Shown: positions 22,958-35,035, counted from the first letter of the stretch. The stretch is DNA of 64,000 nt from Erpetoichthys calabaricus (GCF_900747795.2 NC_041397.2:197403780-197467779), one strand, 5' to 3'. Notes: generated by a model from the sequence alone, not told the origin. Numbers and translations: made by a program.

Positions 22958-24535
22958 CTTTATTAATCCCAAGGGGAAATTCACATACTCCAGAAGCAGC
23001 ATACTGATAAAGAACAATATTAAATTAAAGAGTGATAACAATGCAGGTATACAGACAGACAATAACTTTGTATAATTTTAACGTTTATCCCCGGATGGAA
23101 TTGAAGAGTCGCATAGTGTGGGGGAGAAACAATCTCCTCAACCTGCCAGTGGAGCAGGACATTGACAGCAGTCTGTCGCTGAAGCTGCTCCTCTGTCTGG
23201 AGATGATACTGTTCAGTGGATGCAGTGGATTCTCCATGATTGACAGGAGCCTGCTCAGTGCCCGTCGCTCTGCCACGGATGTCAAACTGTCCAGCTCCGT
23301 GCCTACAATAGAGCCTGCTTTCCTCACCAGTTTGTCCAGGCGTGAGGTGTCCCTCTTCTTTATGCTGCTTCCCCAGCACACCACTGCGTAGAAGAGGGCG
23401 CTCGCCACAACCATCTGATAGAACATCTGCAGCATCGTATTGCAGATGTTGAAGGACGCCAGCCTTCTAAGGAAGTATAGTCATCTCTGTCCTTTCTTAC
23501 ACATAGCATCAGTATTGGCAGTCCAGTCCAATTTATCATCCAGCTGCACTCCCAGGTATTTATAGGTTTGCACCCTCTGCACACAGTCACCTCTGATGAT
23601 CACGGGGTCCACGAGGGGCCTGATCCTCCTAAAATCCACCACCAGTTACTTGGTTTTGCTGGTGTTCAGTTGTAGGTGGTTTGAGTCACACCATTTAACA
23701 AAGTCCTTGATTAGGTTCCAATACTCCTCTTCCTGCCCGTTCCTGATGCAGCCCACGATAGCAGTGTCATCAGCGAATTTTTGCACTTGGCAAGACTCCG
23801 AGTTGTATTGGAAGTCCGATGTATATAGGCTGAACAGGACCGGAGAAAGTACAGTCCCTTGCGGCGCTCCTGTGTTGCTGACCACAATGTCAGATGTGCA
23901 GTTCCCAAGACGCACATACTGTGGTCTGTCTATAAGATAGTCCACGATCCATGCCACCAGGTATGAATCTACTCCCATCTCTGTCAGCTTGTCCCTAAGG
24001 AGCATAGGTTGGATGGTGCTGAAGGCGCTAGAGAATTCTAGAAACATAATTCTTACAGCACCACTGCCTCTGTCCAAGTGGGAGAGGGATCGGTGTAGCA
24101 TGTAGATGATGGCATCCTCCGCTCCCACCTTCTCCTGGTATGCAAACTGCAGAGGGTCAAGGGCGTGGCGGACCTGTGGCCTGAGGTGGTGAAGCAGCAG
24201 CCGCTCCATGGTCTTCATCACATGTGACGTCAGAGCGACAGGCCGGAAGTCGTTCAGCTCACTAGGACGTGATATCTTTGGGACGGGGATGATGCAAGAT
24301 ATTTTCCAAAGCCTTGGGACTCTCCCCTGTTCCAGGCTCAGGTTGAAGATGCTCTGTAGAGGACTCCCCAGCTCCAGCGCACAGGCCTTCAGCAGTCGTG
24401 GCAATACTCCATATGGACCCACTGCTTTGCTGGCACAAAGTCTCCTCAGCTCTCTGCTCACCTGTGCTGCTGTAATTGTGGGTTGGGGGAAACTCTCTCC
24501 TATGCTGGTATCAGAAGGATGTGAATGGAAAACTA
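22957..24535 (-). mobile_element. Rex1/Babar-type LINE, 5'-truncated
   Basis: This non-LTR retrotransposon copy is read on the minus strand. It contains the reverse transcriptase from the region before motif 1 through the C-terminus, a short 3' untranslated part ending GGGATTAATAAAGT, and an (ATCT)n tail. The 5' part (endonuclease) is absent, the usual result of incomplete target-primed reverse transcription. The family assignment (Rex1/Babar within the CR1 group) rests on the tail and the recognisable reverse transcriptase. Confidence 0.8.
23085..24461 (-). pseudogene. Reverse transcriptase of Rex1-type LINE, broken
   Basis: The longest frame (24461-23646, 271 aa) shows the RT blocks in order: KISCIIPVPK and NDFRPVALTS (finger), IMFLEFSSAFSTIQ (motif A), GAPQGTVLSPVLF (motif B), KFADDTAIVG (motif C) and HLQLNTSKTK. 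Motif A has Glu where the catalytic Asp is expected (LDFSSAF). A TAA stop follows SKTK, replacing the usual Glu codon. After it the sequence LVVDFRR and YKYLGVQLDDKLDW continues, then another stop before LYFLRRLASF, probably CGA to TGA decay. The C-terminal part runs to about 23085 (DKLVRKAGSIVG, SMENPLHP-like segments). The copy is inactive. Confidence 0.85.
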
Positions 24536-26420
24536 TTTAGTTTTTCTACTAAAAAGAGAAGAATAAACTTATTGAAGGAAGTTCTCCTAACAGCTAAAGC
24601 CCATATCCTTAACACAGGTTATTACATTCAGGTAAGGCAATGCCAATAACAAGAAATATATATGTATACTGCAGTACTTCATTGAACAAAGTTAATGTGT
24701 TTCAGGACTTTATTTCATACTTTTTTATCAGAGGTAAACTTTCTAAATGTGGAATATGGACATGTACCTTGGAGGTGGGGAGTTTGTTATGGGGCTCATG
24801 CTATATGCCCTCTCTTTCCCCGGCTGCACATCACCTTCTACACTCACTTTTATCTGCCTCATCCACTGCCTACACATTTACACCACCTGCTCCTCTTTAC
24901 ATCCTTCTCCTCTGTTGCCACACACCCAGGTCAGTGATTGTTTACTGTGGCAAAACAAAGCCTAAATGTTTGTAGACAAGGGCTGTCATTTTTGTCATAC
25001 AATGGACAAATTGTATTTATTCATTTATAAAAAATATTAATATAAGTACATCACATGTGAATTCACTAAGCACTTACATATAGAAAAACGTCCTGTTCCA
25101 CAGACAAGTATTCTGCATAATGAAGTTATATGGTAAATACCACAGCACTGTACTTGAATTTTTTCATGTGCCATAGTGAATTTAATGCAGACTTCATCAT
25201 AAAGGAATGTTGATTTTAGAAGATTTATATATATATATATATATATACTGAATATACAGTATGTTAATACATTTGCTGGCTGTGCCCTAACTACCAAGTT
25301 ACAGAAAACAGTTATCTGAATCAAAGTAGATATACTTACGGCGTGGTTCCTTTTCCAGGAGCTATGTTTTGTCCCGGTTCCTTCAAGATCTGTGTGGAGT
25401 TTCTCTGGCACATGTGGAAGGACATTCAGTGTGCTTTATAATTTTTGTCCAGTTGCTTTCTTTTCTTGTGGTTTCTTGCACTTCATGGCTATAGGCTGTA
25501 CTATAGTTTAAAATTTTCTAAGAACAATTTTTTTGTACAATCTTACAATCTAAGATTTCATGTACAGTGATCCTTTTTTGCTAACATAAAAATTACATCT
25601 TTTGGGCATTCACTGTTAACACGACTCGTTTTTTCAGCAGGACAAACATATTGCTTTATGTACAGACCCTCTTGCTTGTGTACCTTAGCAAGGCATCCAT
25701 GTCCAGTCCCGTTCTTAGGGTCTGAAAATAGGTTAATCTGTGGTGTAACTGAGATCTGCTCAGCCTTTCTTATGGCCACTCTTGAGGCATTCTGGGTCCT
25801 GCTACAGAACAGGGTGGGCAGACAGCAGAAATCTGGTGCTGGCAATTAATTTTAAAAGAAGGATTGAAGATTTTGAGATTGGTTTCTTGGGTGCACATAA
25901 GTTTAACTTTTTGTTTGACAGTTGTTTCAAAGCTTTGTCTGTCAAGCTTGCCAAATGTTGAGTTATGGCTCTTTGTTTACTGACCATATGGTAAACAGGG
26001 CAATACTGACACATCTCTGAATGCCATTTGCCACTGACACCCAGAAACTGCATTGGGATGAGAGACATTGTGAGAAGTACCTACACTTTAGCTGAAGTTA
26101 AGTGGCTGTTAAAGACAGCCTTGCAGGTTAAGTAAAAGACGTGTGCCTAAGCAAAGCAAACTATGCAATGCCAGTTTCTACTTTAAGTGTCAGCTTTATC
26201 TTTTTGTTGGTGATTCCACCTTGCACCATGTGATTTTTGTAAAGGTTACATTGCCAACCTAATGAATTAAAAACTCTCTAGAACAACATGATTTGGCCTA
26301 GCCTTGGTGTGGTTTATTCAGTACTAGATTGATAAAGGTTCTGACCATAAACAATGCCCGTAGTGCCAAAATATCCCATCCTGCCAACGTCATTCAGAGT
26401 GGTACACTAGCTGAGGAGAC
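24536..26420. other. Unique-looking interval with chance ORFs
   Basis: Contains plus-strand frames of 72-111 codons (24640-24975) and minus-strand frames of 88-124 codons (25037-26068), none with a domain I recognise. The AT dinucleotide run at 25228-25249 creates part of one. No confident gene or element. Confidence 0.35.
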
Positions 26421-26424
26421 CAGT

Positions 26425-26766
26425 CTAAATCTTGTTGGGATTAGTTTCAACCATTACCTTTAGTGGTGAGGTCACATTAGATCCCAGGCTACTAGAGAAG
26501 GGCAGCTCCTTAGCCACCTCCTTCAAGTTAGATGAGTTATCTCCTTTCACCTTAGTAGTAGTATACAAAACTTTTGCTTGAGCAACCATGAAGTATTGTT
26601 TTCCTTTGAAAGGTGGTGGACCCTCTATTAACTTGTACCTTCTTAATCCCCTCCAGTGATGAGCCCTCCATACATATGTTTTAGATTTGTGACCATCTTG
26701 TTTCATAGGTGGCACATACAGATCTGGCAGACCTGGACCCAGAGTTTCATTATCACCACTGGGCAA
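26425..26766 (-). CDS. Unrecognised ORF, 113 codons
   Basis: A minus-strand open frame with a protein-like mix of residues: a Pro/Gly-rich start, a Trp/Arg/His-rich patch (WRAHHWRGLRRYK), then GPPPFKGKQYFMVAQAK and a Ser/Asn-rich tail. No signal peptide, membrane segment or family motif is seen. An overlapping frame (26703-26954) lies just upstream on the same strand, and frames at 25802-26068 and 25558-25845 follow on that strand. The cluster may be a decayed coding element or chance. No promoter or poly(A) context supports a host gene. Confidence 0.15.
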   Translation of the reverse strand: MPSGDNETLGPGLPDLYVPPMKQDGHKSKTYVWRAHHWRGLRRYKLIEGPPPFKGKQYFMVAQAKVLYTTTKVKGDNSSNLKEVAKELPFSSSLGSNVTSPLKVMVETNPNKI

Positions 26767-26994
26767 CCAGAAACTTTGCAGCTGCCAAACACTGCAATCT
26801 TACAACACTTACCTTGCTCACCAGTCATCATTGCTTTCTTTCTACTGTGAAAAAGAGACTTTTGTGCTGCAAGTTTGTCAGGGCGAGTGGCAGTAAGAAA
26901 GCCATTCCTTAAAGGACAAAATAGAGCATGGAAATACCAGCTGTGGGCTACCACAGAGTGAACAAAGTCTCCTCACAGTAGAGACCAAGACTTA

Positions 26995-27235
26995 CTTTTT
27001 TCAAACACCATTAAGCTGTGCTTGAAGCTGTTGTGCTGTGAGGCATCTATCACGCAAGCTGGTGACTCTCAGAAACTTGTCTTCTGATTGGTTTATGACT
27101 TTGGGTCTGCCAGAGCTCTTCCTATTAGAGTTTCTTTCAGTTTCCAATTGCCTTTGGATTGTGTAGTACACCATATTCACTGACAATTTGGTTATTTTTT
27201 CTGTTTCTGTAAATGAATGAGTCCAAAACATAACT
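26995..27235 (-). pseudogene. Tc1-type transposase N-terminal (HTH) fragment
   Basis: The minus-strand frame includes TETEKITKLSVNMVYYTIQR, the first helix-turn-helix of Tc1 transposases, then the GRPK AT-hook-like motif (SSGRPKV) and the second DNA-binding part (EDKFLRVTSLRDRCLTAQQL). A stop follows QLNGV. The catalytic DDE domain is not found downstream, so only the DNA-binding third is left. The fragment ends against the TGTCAC repeat at 27245. Confidence 0.7.
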
Positions 27236-27244
27236 GCTCAATGG

Positions 27245-27503
27245 AAGAAGTAAGTTGGGTTTAAGGAAGTGATGTTATCCTCGGGGCCGGGATAGGAAGT
27301 GATCGTGTCCTCAAGACCAGGACACGAAGTGATGTTCTCAGAGCCAAGGTGGAAGTGACGTCTTCGTACTCAGGCAGAATTTCCCGTGTCTTGTCTGCGG
27401 GAACAAAATAAGACGGTTGAGTGCACCCTGCCACCCCCCAACTGGGCATGGAATTCCCTTCTTTTGGTGCCTGTGGCTGGCTCCTATTTGCACGAGTGTG
27501 ACA
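27245..27503 (-). repeat. TGTCAC-starting interspersed repeat, copy 3 (minus)
   Basis: The minus strand begins TGTCACACTCGTGCAAATAG at 27503 and continues with GGAATTCCATGCCC, TGCAGGGTGCACT-like and GCAGACAAGACAC blocks, then repeated ACATCACTTC/CGTCACTTCC units. It matches copies 8379 and 10876 in order of blocks. The last part with ATGGGTGGCTGCCC is missing. Confidence 0.55.
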
Positions 27504-27768
27504 CAAGTTATGCTTTGAATTTCAACAAGCCGTTAATGGTATATGTGTGAATGATAATTTAATATAGATAATAAATATTATCAAAGCTGGACACCAATAA
27601 TTAATTTAAATTTAAGCAGATCTTTAGAAAAATGTCATTAGAAATGTTACAATTTATGTTTTAGTGGTGGATACAGTCAGAATGAACTGGCAAAAGACGA
27701 GGACATTACAAACCAAGTAATAAATACAGGTAAAATTCCATTACAACAAACTGCCAGGGACCTAAAAA

Positions 27769-28110
27769 TTACTTCGTTGTAATGAAAATTTCATTGTCTG
27801 TATTTGTCACTATAGTGCTTTCTTTCACTTGCGTCCAGGCATTTGCAATCATTTCAGTAGCTTCTTTCATGTTAATTTTAATCTCCTCCTGTCTACAAGT
27901 TATGCTGATGAGAATGTTTCTCAGCATTTCCTTGCGATAATACACTTTCAGGGTGTGAATGATGCCCAAATGCAATGGCTGAAGCACTTCTGTGCAATTG
28001 GGTGGGAGGAATTCAAAGCGAACATTATATAAATGTGGAAGCATGTTGTGGGCAGCACAGTTATCAATCAGCAGCCGAATCATCCTTTTCTTCTTCTTCA
28101 TATTGTGAGG
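27769..28110 (-). pseudogene. Tigger transposase, C-terminal part of DDE domain
   Basis: From about 28085 downwards the minus-strand frame reads MIRLLIDNCAAH, the block with the second catalytic Asp of pogo/Tigger (DDE_1) transposases, then VRFEFLPPNCTEVLQPLHLG and GIIHTLKVYYRKEML. The third catalytic Asp is expected in LQPLDxG but here is His. A Lys/Glu-rich tail with the usual AW helix (IANAWTQVKES) follows. The upstream residues of this frame (28110-28215) belong to the inserted inverted repeat. Confidence 0.8.
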
Positions 28111-28690
28111 TTTCTGAACTCTTTTGGGATCTACCACCCCCCACCCAATGGGAACAACACGCTGAATTGTGTCCTGAAGCGTGATTGCCGTGTCTGTGGA
28201 AGATTGTTTGTCCATTGCCGGGGCAGGGCAACAGCAGGCTCATAGTGCTGCAGTGAAGCAACACAGAAGCAAATTATAAAAGATCGTGGTCATGCTATAA
28301 GTCCATGTCTTGCACCCCAAAACACAAAGCTTAGTCTCAGTAATTAAGCAAAACCAGCTTTATTCAGCTTGAAACAGGAACAGCAGGGTTATTTATTGTA
28401 ACGTGATCTGCCACTCTCCTATACACAGACACAGCAGTCAGGCAGGGTTGTGGCCAGGCTAGTGGCCAAGTAATCCTGTTCCCTGTATTAACAATGTTTC
28501 TTGCATCACCCATCAAGTTTGCTTTGGCTGAGAGACGCAGCAGAGCTGTGAGCCTGCTGTTGCCCCGGCAACAGATAAACAGTCTTCCACAGATGCGGTG
28601 ATCGTACTTCAGGCTGCTCTTCAGCGTGTTGTCCAGTTGACGGAGGTCCCAAGAGAGTTTAGAAATCTCACATTTTCTTGAATGAGTGCC
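28090..28690. repeat. Inverted repeat filling the Tigger transposase gap
   Basis: Two arms of about 145 bp, 28093-28240 and 28551-28690, are inverted copies with visible divergence. Shared blocks are GTGAGRTTTCT, CTCTTGGGA or CTTTTGGGA, ACAACACGCTGAA, CTGTGGAAGA and AACAGCAGGCT. The 310 bp loop has no match elsewhere in the window. The segment sits exactly where the Tigger coding sequence jumps from INAALIQ to LLIDNC. Confidence 0.75.
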
Positions 28691-28906
28691 GCATTAATAG
28701 GAATGTTTCTTGAACGAGCATCACTGAACCACATAAAAAAACAGTTTTTTCGACATCTTCAAATGCATCAGTTTGCATACGTTTGCAACCTGAGATTTTT
28801 CTTCTTTTTTTGCTCGGTCTTTCAAGAAAGTTGACAGTGTCGATAGTGAAATTCTGAATTCACTGGCAACGTCTTTTTTTCTTTTTGCTACAATCGAGAG
28901 CCGCAA
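28680..28906 (-). pseudogene. Tigger transposase, N-terminal CENP-B-like HTH part
   Basis: The minus-strand frame shows KKDVASEFRISLSTLSTFLK, the first helix-turn-helix of pogo/CENP-B proteins (DVAxxFGISxSTLSTxLK). Downstream on the same strand come residues WFSDARSRNIPINAALIQ, as in the second HTH domain of Tigger, after which sequence changes abruptly into the inverted repeat. A frame change lies between the two parts. The first catalytic Asp is in the missing section. Confidence 0.75.
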
Positions 28907-29366
28907 AAATGTAAAGTTTTTTTTTTCTAATATGAACTGTTATCATTTTTCGTGTCTGCCGTTTCTATAGGAGGGTGACATGGAGTTAAATTCTAATGAA
29001 TGGTTTTCAAATGTTGATGAGCAATAAGCAAAAGGTTTCACTGAAAGCCAGCGAAAGCAAAAACAGCAAAAAAAAAAAAAAAACAGTATGAGGAAAGTTC
29101 GAAGAAAGAAAAAAAAATTTACAGTGTTTCTGTTTCGGGGATCGTTGTGCACAACTCAGCTGCGACCGCAGAACTAACTGCTCTGTGTATGATTCATTCA
29201 GTCATTTCAAGGTCACTTCATTGTAATGAAAGTATCTGTTGAATTTATTTTGTAATAACGAGATTTCTGTAGACTCATGTCATATGGGGAAACTGTCGGG
29301 ACCATAAAAATACTTCATTGTAATGAAAATTTTGCTGTAAACATATTCATAATGGACTTTTACCTG

Positions 29367-29986
29367 TATATTGTACATCCACATGGATCCTCAGACATTC
29401 AAAAAGTGTTCCTGACCCCAGACATAATTCTGTGGAACCCGGGATGTGGTTTAAAGGATACTTCTGCTTAGTGACATAGGGACTACAGAGATGAGAGGTT
29501 GCACTTGGGAATGCTCTTAGCATGCAAATGGTTAAAAACCTGAATTCTGAAAATGAATCAAACAAATGAATAAATTAGTCCAGGAACTGTTTGCTTCACA
29601 TTGGTGAGCAAGTGGACAAGTCATGGGATCATGGCCTAAATAGGTAGGCTCTTTGTTTTACTGGCTGTTTGCTTGCTTGAGTAATTCCTTTGTTCATTCT
29701 TACTTTGGAGTTATTTTGGTTTTGCTCCTGAAAGTAGAAGTGAATTTTAAGTGGGAACCAGAAGAAAAAATGTAATCAAAGCAGAGTTTGTTAACCAGAA
29801 GTCAAAACATGTCATCAAACCCAAGACAAAACTCAAAACTCTTAGTCAAAAATACAGAGCAGAATGATTCTTTAAACAAGGAAAATTAAAATAAAACACA
29901 CAAGTAAAGTTAAATGGATTTTTTTTTGGGATGACCGGGAAGCAGATGCGTTGATCTTTTATCCCGTCACACGCTTGACATCATGC

Positions 29987-30017
<31 letters not shown>

Positions 30018-33000
30018 TTCTTCTAGTCCGATTTCCTTATCAACTCATAACGATCACATCACAAAATTGTGGTGACCATAACAAATAAAATGGCATTGGG
30101 AAAAGATGCAGATATTTTGCAACTTTATTAAAACAAACTGAAACAAAAAATGAAACAATGTCAGAAAAGGATTTTACAGTCCAAAAAGCATAAATCAAAT
30201 AAAAAAGCTGTCAAGGACTCATTTTGAAAATGAGTAAAAAATATGTAATGTAACATAATCACAGTTCCAGTAATTAAATGCTGTATATATCCATACATTG
30301 GTATATTTCTGATAGGCTATAAGAAAAATACAAAGACAGCTATAAGAGCGCTTCTTATCATTCTGAACACTTGTGTGGGACTTTAATATTTGTTTTTTGC
30401 TTTGATTGTTTTGTATTTTGTACTATCTTGCAGTCAATTCCTTTAGTTTACAGTAAACGGACATTTGTCCTTACTTCCATGCCAGGAAATTACTGAAACA
30501 AATATGCCCTTCTTTCCCTATTTAAATCGTACTGGTTCAGTTCAGACATATACCCTTTGTGCTCTTTCTGCCTTTCCATTTAGGCAAACTATCACACTCT
30601 TATTGCAACTATAGGAACTCCAGAATCACCACCATACATGGAGCCAGTTCACAATAAAATGCTTAGGGATGACAGAGGAATGGATTGACTATGTCTTTCC
30701 AGGTCAAGACTTTTTCACTTTTTTTGATCTAGTTAGTCTATCATGCTTTTCACAAACCTAATTGTTTAATTAATTAGAAACCCTAACAGGTTCAACTGGT
30801 CACACCGTGCTTTGCATAGCTAATAGTGAAAGTATCTGGAATTAATACTGTTTAAGACATAATTACTTGAACAATGAAGGTGCACTGGACACCTAACATA
30901 CTATGGTTTTGAAGAATCGGGCCACATACAGTATCTATAATGCATTTACAGTAGAGAAGTGATATAATGTACAGTTAGCAACAGGATAAAAATAAACAGT
31001 TTCTCTCTGAAGCTTGATTACACAAATTGCCTACAGCAACCCCAGATGCACTTATGTCACTGATTGTATTCACATGGAAAAATTTGGTTTTCTATAAAGT
31101 GCTTCTTAAAAATACCAAGATTTTCGAAGGAGACGGCATTAAACTATACAATTGCTTCACAGTAAGTGGCATCAGTGCTGTCTTGATTTTTTTTTTTTTT
31201 TTTGACCTAATAAACGTATTCACATTCTCTTTATCCCATGTGCTGCTTTGAGTATGCCTCTTCAGAAACAAGAGAGAAAAATCATTCTGTTTGACTCGGG
31301 AGTCACTATGGGATAATGACAGTGGGGGAAAGGATTAAGTACAAAGAAAAAGGATTACTTGCTAAGCATCCAGTTGTCACGTTCCCCCACTTGCTGAGTG
31401 CTTTAAGAGTGACAGACAAAAGTTCATAAAACTGGCAGCTTAGCTCCAAAACCTTTTAAGTGGAAATATCTCAAGTATTCCCATGAAAAGGTCTCAAGAT
31501 AATTAGTAGACAGGAGTTTGTAATAGACATGCACCTGAAATCTCTGATAAAGAAAACTTATCATTTTTGCCTAATTATACGGCAGGGTTCAGAAGCAAGA
31601 AATAAACCATCAAGTAGACATTTTGGGTACCTTCACTTAACAATACATTTTATTTGCAAATTTCCTTTTGAATGGCCGCTGTGTTTTCAAGTACAGAGTA
31701 CAACTGTTGAAACATACTGAACATTTTGCATTAACATCCCCAAAATTCTTAGCATACGTACGTCAGACGTGCAGAAAAAACACAAGCTGCTGGGATCAAA
31801 TTTCACACAAAATCAGGCTTGCAGTCTGCCACACTCTTTCAAATGACTCTTTTAAGGCTACACGGATCTACAGTCTCATTCAGACCTGAGGGTCTGTTGA
31901 CCAATGACCGATGCAGTGGATATATTACCTACTGTATCTTTCGAGGTTGAATTATTTATATTGTTAAAGTTGCCTTGTATAACAACAAAAGATAAAACCG
32001 TTCAATTTTTGCCACTAAAATAAGGGTTTATAAGACTGTCAAGGTCGTTTTTAGTAAATGTTTAGGATTGGTTTTTCTTCTTGGTTTCCCGCTGTGGAAC
32101 TTGATGCCATAGCTACAGTGACAAGTGACTAGTCTCACCCGTGGGAAAGGACAAGAGAAATTAGAAACACGTTTACACTTTACATTATCCAGCATGTACT
32201 TTTGATCTTGTAGAATGCTCAAGCGGTGACAGGTAGCCAGCCAGCCTTGGTCATATTATGATTCAACAAACTTTTAAAATATATTTGTCCTTAAATACAT
32301 TTTAAAGCTTACTTCTGGAAATTATCCTGGGGTTTATATCCTCGGAGATTGCAATGCAATTGTTAAAATAATTTTTTTGAAGTATGTTTCACAAAGTCTA
32401 TAGTGATTTGCATTTTACTGCAACACCATCTTGCTTTTCTACAGGTGGCATCATTTAATGGCACTATTGTCACAAGAGAATTGTCTGTTGCTAGGGGATG
32501 GGCTTATTAATATTGTGTAATATTGCTTCACTAGTGGTGTCAAAATGACCACACAATTCTAGATTGTTGGATAAACCCTTCAACTTTGTTTCTCAAAGGC
32601 ACTAATAGAATTCTCGGTTTCTAAACTTTGTGTCACAACTGAACTTCTTTTTGTCAGGATTTAATCATTTACAGTTGTTTCTGATACTAGAAAACTATTC
32701 TTGTTTTTTAATTTATTTGCACTGTCCCATGATGACATTTTGTTTTCATAGGAGAACAGCTGCTTTGTGCAATTTACAGGTACTGGTTGCTGTGTGGTTG
32801 TTAGTGTCTTTATCAGAATTTATCAATTAATGATATCAAGGGTCATAGGGTATAAAGTGTGCTTTTTGAGGTCACTTAATTGTCCAAATTTGCAGATTTC
32901 TGGAAGAAAAGCAAAAGCATTTTGTACATTTCTTAAGATTTTCAACTACCTTTTTCGAATTTTGGGTTTTGTTTTGTGTTTTGAGGCTTTGATCTCCTGT

Positions 33001-33435
33001 CTTTCCTGTTATGATTTAGCTTGGTTCTGAATCCCCTTTAATCCCCAGGTCCTTCCATTTTTTGGTCTTTGAACTTTGCTTAACATTTGGTTTTGGTTGT
33101 CCATCCAAAATTTTGACTGATGCTTTTTTCTTTTATGTTTACCTTCTGGTACTCCTTTATAACCTTTGCCTTTGTAGGCTTTTATCTTTTGCATATGAGG
33201 CAGAGCAGGTGCCAGTATTGTAAATTCTATAGATTATTTTGTTGTTTGCTTACTGTTATATTCTGTTCTTTTTGATGAAGTTGTTTTCTTTTTTGTCTGC
33301 CATCTTGATTGTGCTCCGACCCACAAAGTTCACGTGAAACAAGAATTTCCCCTTGGTGATTAACAAAGTTTATCAAATCAAAATCAAATTCCCATCCACG
33401 GTCTGTGCGGAGTCTGCATGTCTTTCTTGTACCCA
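29367..33435. other. Unique-looking AT-rich interval
   Basis: Four kilobases with no gene or clear element. It holds an (AC)n run at 29985-30017 and a poly(T) run at 31186-31203. Open frames up to 87 codons have no motif. Parts near 31340-31900 look non-repetitive with moderate complexity and could be regulatory, but nothing in the sequence proves it. Confidence 0.4.
29985..30017. repeat. (AC)n microsatellite
   Basis: Near-perfect AC dinucleotide run of about 16 units. Confidence 0.95.
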
Positions 33436-33440
33436 CATGT

Positions 33441-33560
33441 AGTACTAGGGTGTTGTACCGTGTTAGCCATTATGAATGTAGAGAAAAGCCAAGCAAAATG
33501 ACACCTTTTATTGGCTAACTAAGAAGATTACAATATGCAAGCTTTCGAGGCAACTCACAT
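33441..33560 (+). repeat. Interspersed repeat fragment
   Basis: The stretch GTTGTACCGTGTTAGCCATT, then GACACCTTTTATTGGCTAAC, then TGCAAGCTTTCGAGGCAAC is one I remember as very common in ray-finned fish genomes. No second copy is present in the window, so class and limits are not established. Confidence 0.4.
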
Positions 33561-33969
33561 GTAATTTCCATTTAACATTTCAAATACATGTACATTAGAC
33601 TAACTAAAAATGTTACATTTTCAAGTTATGAATAAGGATGTGTGAGTGTTTTATAGTTTGTCAAGAATCTGGATAAGGTATTAGGAAAACTCAGCTCTTA
33701 GCCAGCCAAGCAAGCCTGATGGATTGATTGGTTTACTCTGTTTTGTGAAGGTACAAATGTGTGCCCGGTGATGGACTGACATTCCAAGCAGACTTGGTGC
33801 CTATGTTGTGCTCAGAGCTGCCAGGACAGGCTTTGGCTCTCCATCACCTTGTAACATACTGCATACATTCAGAAAATGAATGTGCTCAACATACTTATGA
33901 GGTTGGTTTTAAACTGATAAAGAAGTTGTTGGCCATAGTTTTCATACACCTGTTTGTCATCTACACTGT

Positions 33970-34330
33970 TTGACCAGTAGGGGGTACTGCAAATCTCAGA
34001 CACCACCACACAAACACAAGTCCCAGGTTCAAATAAATTATTTATTATCCACAGTACCTTCACAATGGCTCTCAATACCCACAATTCCTGTGTTTTGTCT
34101 TTCCTCTTCTTCACAACTCAGGGCGAACTTTGTCCTCCTTCCTCCCAACTCCAACTCTTCAAATGGAATACAATGCCCAGATCCTTGTATAGGCAGGCAG
34201 CCTCCTGTCTCTTTCTATGTCCATTTGCCACCTGGGCCATCTGGCCTGGCGTGGAAAGGGAGTCCATTCTAGCAGTGATACCAGTCCCTGCCTGCCATCC
34301 CTCACAACTGTTTAATCCAGTTTAGAGTTA
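33970..34330. repeat. Probable interspersed repeat
   Basis: A sharp-edged block more GC-rich than its surroundings, opening GACCAGTAGGGGGTACTGC. It holds two overlapping open frames (33970-34325), neither with a known domain. The opening resembles 'cagtagggggcactg' repeats of fish; class unknown. Confidence 0.3.
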
Positions 34331-35035
34331 CAGAAGTCCAAAAGCATCCAGACAGCATCAGCAGCAAGGAAGGAACCTTTTTTATGGGATGGCAGTCCTT
34401 TGTTGTGATTTTCATACAATAAATCGTTTTGCTAATTTAAACAGACATTCAGAACTCAACTGTGTTCTCTGCCATAGTACTCAAATTATAATAATAGGAG
34501 CTGATTTTTATTTTTTCTTTTATTCAGATGAATATGGACAGGAACATTACTAAGTGCCAATTGTGTTTCTTTTTTGTTTTGTACTTACCTCCTGACATAT
34601 GTGTAGGGGACATATTTATTTGATGAGAAACCAGAAAGAGAAGATGCTGGTGTTGGCTTTGAGCACAATAGCATTTGTTGTTATTTATGGGTATGTGGTC
34701 TAGATAGTAGACAGAATTGCCCAGAGGTTTTACCTGACAAAACCTACATTGATATAATAAATGGCTATGTGGCAGAATGCAATCAATGTTTATTGGCAGA
34801 GGAGGCAACCTTATAGCCTTTATTAATTATAGATACCACCAAAACCTCTTATTGACAGGGCCACCAGTTTTAGAGCCATGTTACTAATACATAATTACTC
34901 ATAAACAAACCAAATAGATCTTTAATGGTTGATTTTTTTTAAGATAAAATATGTGGTTAGTGTTAAATATGACCACATGTCATTTATTTAATATAACTAT
35001 TGTAAAACTGTGATTCTGTTCATTTTTGATCATGT
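34331..35035. other. AT-rich spacer
   Basis: No feature recognised. A 94-codon minus-strand frame (34524-34808) has no known motif. Confidence 0.35.

Larger units (their letters stand above)
27727..29366 (-). mobile_element. Tigger-type (TcMar) transposon, internally rearranged
   Basis: The inverted ends are CAGGTAAAATTCCATTA on the left and TAATGGACTTTTACCTG on the right, each next to TA. A subterminal motif, TTCATTGTAATGAAA or TTCGTTGTAATGAAA, repeats near both ends. Length is 1640 bp against roughly 2.5 kb for a full Tigger. The transposase is on the minus strand; its N- and C-terminal parts are present but the middle is replaced by a 600 bp inverted-repeat segment (28090-28690). Confidence 0.75.
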
